From positions 1 through 37,453 of the forward strand of contig JAFDXG010000093.1 in NCBI GenBank assembly GCA_018268105.1: a stretch of DNA of 37,453 nucleotides. The letters are read 5' to 3'. Position numbers and translations under genes: made by a program. This document shows positions 33,050 to 37,453 of this stretch, one piece after another (position 1 is the stretch's first letter; each line of letters opens with the position of its first letter). The DNA is from Bacteroidota bacterium. GTDB taxonomy: Bacteria > Bacteroidota > Bacteroidia > Chitinophagales > Chitinophagaceae. The notes beneath the pieces were generated by a model that searched no databases, was not told where the DNA came from, and saw only the letters and a list, made by a program, of their open reading frames with translations.

Positions 33050-36000
33050 TCACCACACTAATTTTTCCATCTTCTTCACAATAACATGTGTATCTCTTTG
33101 TGGTGCTACCGGTCCCCAGTAATTAAAATGATAAGAGAACTGTCCATAACCACCATTGAGATAATTTGGTTTAAGGTGTATGCGTGTCACACTATTGTGG
33201 CCGCCCCCCCTGCGATTACCTCTCAGTTGTGATTTTGGTATCCCCACCGTTCTTTCAGGTACGTGATACACTATACAAATACCAGGCGGAATCCTTGAAC
33301 TAACCACAGCACGGGTTACATACACCCCATGGTCATTGTGCACTTCTACCCAGTCATTATCTTTTATACCCAACTCTTCAGCATCCACTTCACTCAGCCA
33401 GCAAGGCTCAATACCACGGGAAAGTGTTAGCATCCTCAGATTTTCCATATAGGTGGAGTGGATATGCCATTTGCCGTGAGGGGTGAGATAATTAAGTGCT
33501 TTTGCTTTTCCCTGTTTCCAGGTTTCCCGCAGGTCGCCATATACTTCTGGGTTAGGGGCAGGTTTAAAAGTGGGGAGGTGTTCTCCATAAGCAATATATA
33601 ATTCCTGATCAAGATAAAAATGTTGCCTGCCGGTAAGCGTTCTCCAGGGAACTAATCTTTCTACATTGTAAGTATAGGCTGAGTAAGCCCTTCCGTTATT
33701 CATCAATCCCGACCAAACCGGTGAGGTGTTATACCGGTGTGGTTTTGCCAGCAGATCTGCATACCGGATTTTTACATCTTTGCTACCTTCAGAAAGATCA
33801 GATAGTACAAGCCCTGTTTTCTGCTCCATGTACCTATATGCTTTGGCAGTAAGCTTGCCATTGGTGAGCGTAGAGAGGTGCAGTACTGCATTGGCTGCCC
33901 ATTCATCTTCCTGGATGGAAGGCAGTATTTTGCCCTGGTATTCGCGGTGATGAAAATGGTGGGAGCTACACATTTCATCATACTCTTCCTGGCACATATA
34001 ATGATTACCATGCGCACCCAATCCTTTTTCGCGTATGGCTTCGCCGAGTGTGATGAACTTTTCATAAATCTGTGTATAGTCTCTCTCCACAACGGTAAGT
34101 TTATGCATTGACTTACCCGGTATAGCATCACATTCTCCCTTATACCAGTCTTTGATAACAGGCTGGGTAATTTCATCCGGTGAATCATGCGACAGCGGTG
34201 TGGCTACAATATCCTTCTGCAATTCAGAAAAATATTTTTTAGCTGTTTCGCTGGTGGCTTTTGCCAAATGTTTAAAAATATCCCAGTCGGTTTTTGATTC
34301 CCAAACCGGTGCAACGGCCTGTCCCAAAGGATGTATAAAGGAATGAAGATCGGTACTGTTCAAGTCTGCTTTTTCATACCAGGAAGCAGCAGGCAATACA
34401 ATATCGGAATAGAGCGCTGATGAATCCATACGGAAATTCAGGTCCACTACCAGATCCATTTTCCCAACAGGCGCTATATCGTGCCATTTCACTTCTTCCG
34501 GCTTTTCATCCGAATCTGTTGCAATGAGGTTGTTATGTGTACCCAGGTAATGCTTCAGTGCATACTCATGCCCTTTCATACTTGCAAGCAATGCATTACC
34601 GCGCCAGATATACCAGACCCTGGGGTAATTTTCTTCTGCTTCAGGATCGCTTACGGAATATTTAAGCTCCTTGGATTTTAATTTTTCGAGTACAAATTTT
34701 TTGATATCATCATCTGTTTGCGCCCCGTTTGCAACAGCTTGTTTGGAAAGCTCTAATGTGTTTTCATTAAACTGCGGATAATAAGGCATCCAACCATTTC
34801 TTACAGCAGTATATATGGTATCAGCCACATGTTTGTCAGTCCATTTGTTGTCGGGAACAGTATTGTATGTTGAATACTTTCCATCATAACGATACTGGCA
34901 GGTATTAATATAATGCCAGAGCGGCGCCTGCTGTAAACGGGAAACCGGCACCCAGTCTTTTGCGAAAGCAACAGATGACCAGGAATCAACAGGTGCCAGC
35001 TTTTCCTGTCCCACATAGTGATTTAATCCACCACCATTTTTACCCACACAACCGCATACCATCAATGCCATAGCACCGGCACGGTAAGTAAGGTTCTGAT
35101 GATACCAGTGATTGATCCCCGCTCCTACTAATATCATACATTTCCCTTCCGTGATATTGGCAGTATCTGCCCACTCACGGGCAAATTGTAATACTGTTTT
35201 TGAATCAATACCTGTGAAAATTTCCTGCCAGGCCGGTGTATATGCAGCATCAGTATCAGTATAGTCTGTTGGATACTGACCACTCAATCCTCTGTTCACT
35301 CCGTATTGCGCCATCATTAAATCATACACAGTAGTCACGGGTACTTTGCCATTCACCGTTTCCAGCCATTTCACCGGCACACCACGATGAGTTCTTCTGG
35401 CAAGTCCAAATTCAGTGAACTCTACCTGCAGCACTTCATCTTTTTTATTTAATAATGTTAACACCGGATCATACTTCAGTTCTGTTTCCCCACATTCGTA
35501 TTTCATATTCCACTTGCCGTCACTCTTATCCCAACGGTAGCCCATACTGCCCTTGGGTACTACATATTCACCATTGATATCATCAATGGCTAAAAATTTC
35601 CAGTCGCCGTTTTCAATATCTTTCCATTTTGAAATTTCGTTGGCCCGAACCATTCTTCCTGCAGAATATATATCTCCGTTTTTATCAAGATGCACCAGCA
35701 TCGGGCTATCGGTATACCTTTTTACATAATCAATAAAGTAAGGGGTTTTCGCTTCATGGTGATATTCTTTGAGAATGATATGGGTAACCGCCATCCAGAA
35801 AGCGCCATCGCTTCCGGCGTGAAGCGGTATCCATTGGTCGGCATATTTGCACAACTGGCTAAAGTCAGGAGAAAATACTACAGCTTTAGTTCCATTGTGT
35901 CTTGATTCTGCAAAGAAATGACAATCGGGTGTCCGGGTCATGTTCAGGTTGGTGCCCATATCCGCAATCATCTTGGCATTATACCAGTCTGCGCTTTCAC

Positions 36001-36667
36001 ATACATCCGTTTGTTCTCCCCACAGTTCCGGAAATGCAGGCGGCAGATCGCAATACCAGTCGTAAAAACTCAGGTTAACACCACCAAACAATTGAAGAAA
36101 CCTGGCGCCGGATGCATAACTCAGCATTGACATGGCAGGTATAGGCGAGAAACCAATCACCCGGTCGGGTCCGTATTTTTTTGCAGTATAGATATTGGCT
36201 GCGGCCATTATTTCCAGTACTTCATCCCATGATGTGCGGCGGAAACCGCCTTTACCTCTTGAGTTTTGATAATGACTGCGTTTTACTTTATCCTTTTGAA
36301 GATTTTCCCATGCTTTAACTGAATTACCACCTGCTTTCTCTTTTTCCTCCCTGAAAGCTTCCAGCAGTGTGCCGCGAATAAGCGGATATTTGATACGAAG
36401 CGGACTGTAGAGGTACCACGAGTAGGAGATACCTCTTTGACAGCCGCGTGGTTCATAAGGGGGTATTTTGTCGTCAATCAGAGGATAATCCAATTGCTGG
36501 GTTTCAAACACAACTATCCCTTCTTTTACATGAATCTGCCAGGAGCAACCACCGGTACAGTTTACACCATGAGTACTTCTTACAATGCGGTCGTGCTGAA
36601 AACGGTTACGGTAAAACTCTTCCCACCTGCGTGTTTTAGGCGAAATAATATCTTTGATCCAACTCAT
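33050..36667 (-). CDS. narG: Respiratory nitrate reductase alpha subunit NarG
   Basis: Catalytic subunit that reduces nitrate to nitrite with a Mo-bis-MGD cofactor and the FS0 iron-sulfur cluster. The 1205 residues are near the usual 1200-1250. FS0 ligands are His33, Cys37, Cys41 and Cys76 ([13 protein letters not shown] and EPRGCQRG), and the Mo-ligand Asp is in [10 protein letters not shown]. Other signature parts: [60 protein letters not shown] segment, and the C-terminal MGD-binding region [30 protein letters not shown]. There is no twin-Arg signal, so the site faces the cytoplasm as in classical NarGHI. Nitrate must then be imported, but no transporter gene is present here. A cytochrome c gene precedes it by 63 bp. 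Confidence 0.97.
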   Translation of the reverse strand: MSWIKDIISPKTRRWEEFYRNRFQHDRIVRSTHGVNCTGGCSWQIHVKEGIVVFETQQLDYPLIDDKIPPYEPRGCQRGISYSWYLYSPLRIKYPLIRGTLLEAFREEKEKAGGNSVKAWENLQKDKVKRSHYQNSRGKGGFRRTSWDEVLEIMAAANIYTAKKYGPDRVIGFSPIPAMSMLSYASGARFLQLFGGVNLSFYDWYCDLPPAFPELWGEQTDVCESADWYNAKMIADMGTNLNMTRTPDCHFFAESRHNGTKAVVFSPDFSQLCKYADQWIPLHAGSDGAFWMAVTHIILKEYHHEAKTPYFIDYVKRYTDSPMLVHLDKNGDIYSAGRMVRANEISKWKDIENGDWKFLAIDDINGEYVVPKGSMGYRWDKSDGKWNMKYECGETELKYDPVLTLLNKKDEVLQVEFTEFGLARRTHRGVPVKWLETVNGKVPVTTVYDLMMAQYGVNRGLSGQYPTDYTDTDAAYTPAWQEIFTGIDSKTVLQFAREWADTANITEGKCMILVGAGINHWYHQNLTYRAGAMALMVCGCVGKNGGGLNHYVGQEKLAPVDSWSSVAFAKDWVPVSRLQQAPLWHYINTCQYRYDGKYSTYNTVPDNKWTDKHVADTIYTAVRNGWMPYYPQFNENTLELSKQAVANGAQTDDDIKKFVLEKLKSKELKYSVSDPEAEENYPRVWYIWRGNALLASMKGHEYALKHYLGTHNNLIATDSDEKPEEVKWHDIAPVGKMDLVVDLNFRMDSSALYSDIVLPAASWYEKADLNSTDLHSFIHPLGQAVAPVWESKTDWDIFKHLAKATSETAKKYFSELQKDIVATPLSHDSPDEITQPVIKDWYKGECDAIPGKSMHKLTVVERDYTQIYEKFITLGEAIREKGLGAHGNHYMCQEEYDEMCSSHHFHHREYQGKILPSIQEDEWAANAVLHLSTLTNGKLTAKAYRYMEQKTGLVLSDLSEGSKDVKIRYADLLAKPHRYNTSPVWSGLMNNGRAYSAYTYNVERLVPWRTLTGRQHFYLDQELYIAYGEHLPTFKPAPNPEVYGDLRETWKQGKAKALNYLTPHGKWHIHSTYMENLRMLTLSRGIEPCWLSEVDAEELGIKDNDWVEVHNDHGVYVTRAVVSSRIPPGICIVYHVPERTVGIPKSQLRGNRRGGGHNSVTRIHLKPNYLNGGYGQFSYHFNYWGPVAPQRDTHVIVKKMEKLVW

Positions 36668-36730
36668 GATTAAAGTATTATTAGTTAAACAAATTTTAGC
36701 TGTTTCAAATCCTGCCGGTTCATCTATTGT

Positions 36731-37453
36731 CTATGCTGATTTTATCTGCCTTTTGAAAACCGAAAAATTCACTGCCCTTTTTTTTCTTTTAATCCAGAAG
36801 AATGAATACAATAACAATAAAACAATGATACCACCTACACCACCGATTAGTAAATAATTCCCAACAGAGGCAGTAACCATAGCAGGTGCCTGTTTGTCAG
36901 CCGAAGTAAGAAAGGCCGTGAGGTCTGCAATTTCCTGAGGGGTTACGGGTTTTGAATTATATGTTTCCTTCATTTGAGGAAAGGGCAAACCTGAAATGAT
37001 TGCTGCAACACCGGAAGCCGACAACCTTCCAACGGCATGAGTAAGGTCTTTACCTAAAGCGCCGCCACTGATAAATCCTTTCATATCTACATTATGACAG
37101 GAGTTGCAGGATGCCCCATCATTAGCAAAACGAATATTCCCCACAAAAAGTTCTCTTCCCCGTTCACTGTCGCCTGGAGGCAATGCTGCGCTGACTACAG
37201 GAGTTTCGGGTGCTGAACTTTTTTCCTGTATATAGGCAATGACTCCTTTTATCTGGTCATTAGTCAGATTAGGATGGTCTGGCATGGGAACCTGGTTAAA
37301 TGCTTTAAATAATGAATCAGCATACTTATCGCCCGACTTAATAACGGTCTGTGATGATTTGATAAAGTTGATCAGCCATACTTCAGAATGCCGGTTTTGT
37401 ATATTGGCAAGATCGGGACCTACCAATTTTCCCTGCCCGATAGTATGGCAGGC
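36731..37453 (-). CDS. Membrane-anchored cytochrome c, 5' end outside window
   Basis: Open to the window edge; about 240 residues visible. Reading from base 37453 the first codons give ACHTIGQGKLVGPDL, so a first haem site (CH of a CxxCH) is cut at the edge, and a second complete site is CNSCH in ASCNSCHNVDMKGF. A candidate axial Met is in PMPDHPNLTNDQIKGVIAYI, and in LPFPQMKETYNSKPVTPQEIADLTAFL for the second domain. The chain ends with one membrane helix (YLLIGGVGGIIVLLLLYSFFW) and a basic tail, so the haems face the periplasm. The Thermus nar operon also begins with a dihaem cytochrome (NarC), which gives a precedent for a cytochrome just before narG. Its role here is inferred. Confidence 0.9.
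   Translation of the reverse strand, partial: ACHTIGQGKLVGPDLANIQNRHSEVWLINFIKSSQTVIKSGDKYADSLFKAFNQVPMPDHPNLTNDQIKGVIAYIQEKSSAPETPVVSAALPPGDSERGRELFVGNIRFANDGASCNSCHNVDMKGFISGGALGKDLTHAVGRLSASGVAAIISGLPFPQMKETYNSKPVTPQEIADLTAFLTSADKQAPAMVTASVGNYLLIGGVGGIIVLLLLYSFFWIKRKKRAVNFSVFKRQIKSA

Noticed and set aside
33772..34188. Second frame of 138 codons inside narG on the same strand
   Set aside because: Composition is rich in Met, Cys and basic residues without domain signs; the narG frame is complete and conserved here.
1..37453. tRNA, rRNA, CRISPR arrays, insertion sequences or prophage genes
   Set aside because: None was recognised on reading either strand; the only repeats are the heptad tracts and the narJ-narI element.

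Overview
This 37.5 kb window looks like a chromosomal segment of a Bacteroidota member, most plausibly Chitinophagales/Chitinophagaceae-like; the placement is inferred. The reasons are a type IX secretion C-terminal sorting domain, promoters with the Bacteroidota -7 word TAnnTTTG, scarce Shine-Dalgarno sites, AT-rich intergenic DNA, and gene families (DUF1080, ThuA, PVC-type haem proteins, sulfatases) common in soil and freshwater members. No rRNA, tRNA, CRISPR array, transposase or phage gene was seen.

Left part (1-7.8 kb): a sulfatase cut by the window edge, an AraC-type regulator with a small ferredoxin-like-fold protein, a second complete sulfatase with a signal peptide, a convergent class A penicillin-binding protein (pbpC type), and divergent from it a secreted DUF1080 protein behind a promoter with a palindromic operator-like site. 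Next come nrdB and nrdA (8.0-10.7 kb, class I ribonucleotide reductase with a short alpha subunit), a strong hairpin, and a convergent T9SS-secreted protein.

Middle part (12.4-20.3 kb, almost all minus strand): a neutral-ceramidase-like secreted protein, a large lipoprotein (beta-propeller-like dehydrogenase domain, HEAT repeats, cytochrome c), a second DUF1080 protein and a Gfo/Idh/MocA oxidoreductase, followed on the far side of a small ORF by a ThuA-like protein. This set resembles the secreted carbohydrate-oxidation gene sets of Planctomycetes and some Bacteroidota. I infer that it handles oxidised (3-keto) or sulfated sugars, with the two sulfatases as possible partners.

Right part (20.4-37.45 kb, all minus strand): one long, tightly packed nitrate-respiration and molybdenum-cofactor cluster. 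In transcription order it reads: membrane-anchored cytochrome c (cut by the window end), narG, narH, narJ, narI, a small membrane protein, a hemerythrin, moaA, an SDR-DUF2867 protein, moeA, a TauE/SafE permease, a sulfite-oxidase-fold lipoprotein, moaD, moeB fused to rhodanese, moaE, and a moaC-moaB fusion. It encodes the enzyme, its chaperone and most of the cofactor pathway. mobA, a nitrate transporter and molybdate transport genes are not in the window.

The most unusual non-coding signals are a compact structured element (predicted three-way junction) between narJ and narI, three intergenic tracts built on a 7-bp period, and the operator-like half-sites upstream of the first DUF1080 gene.
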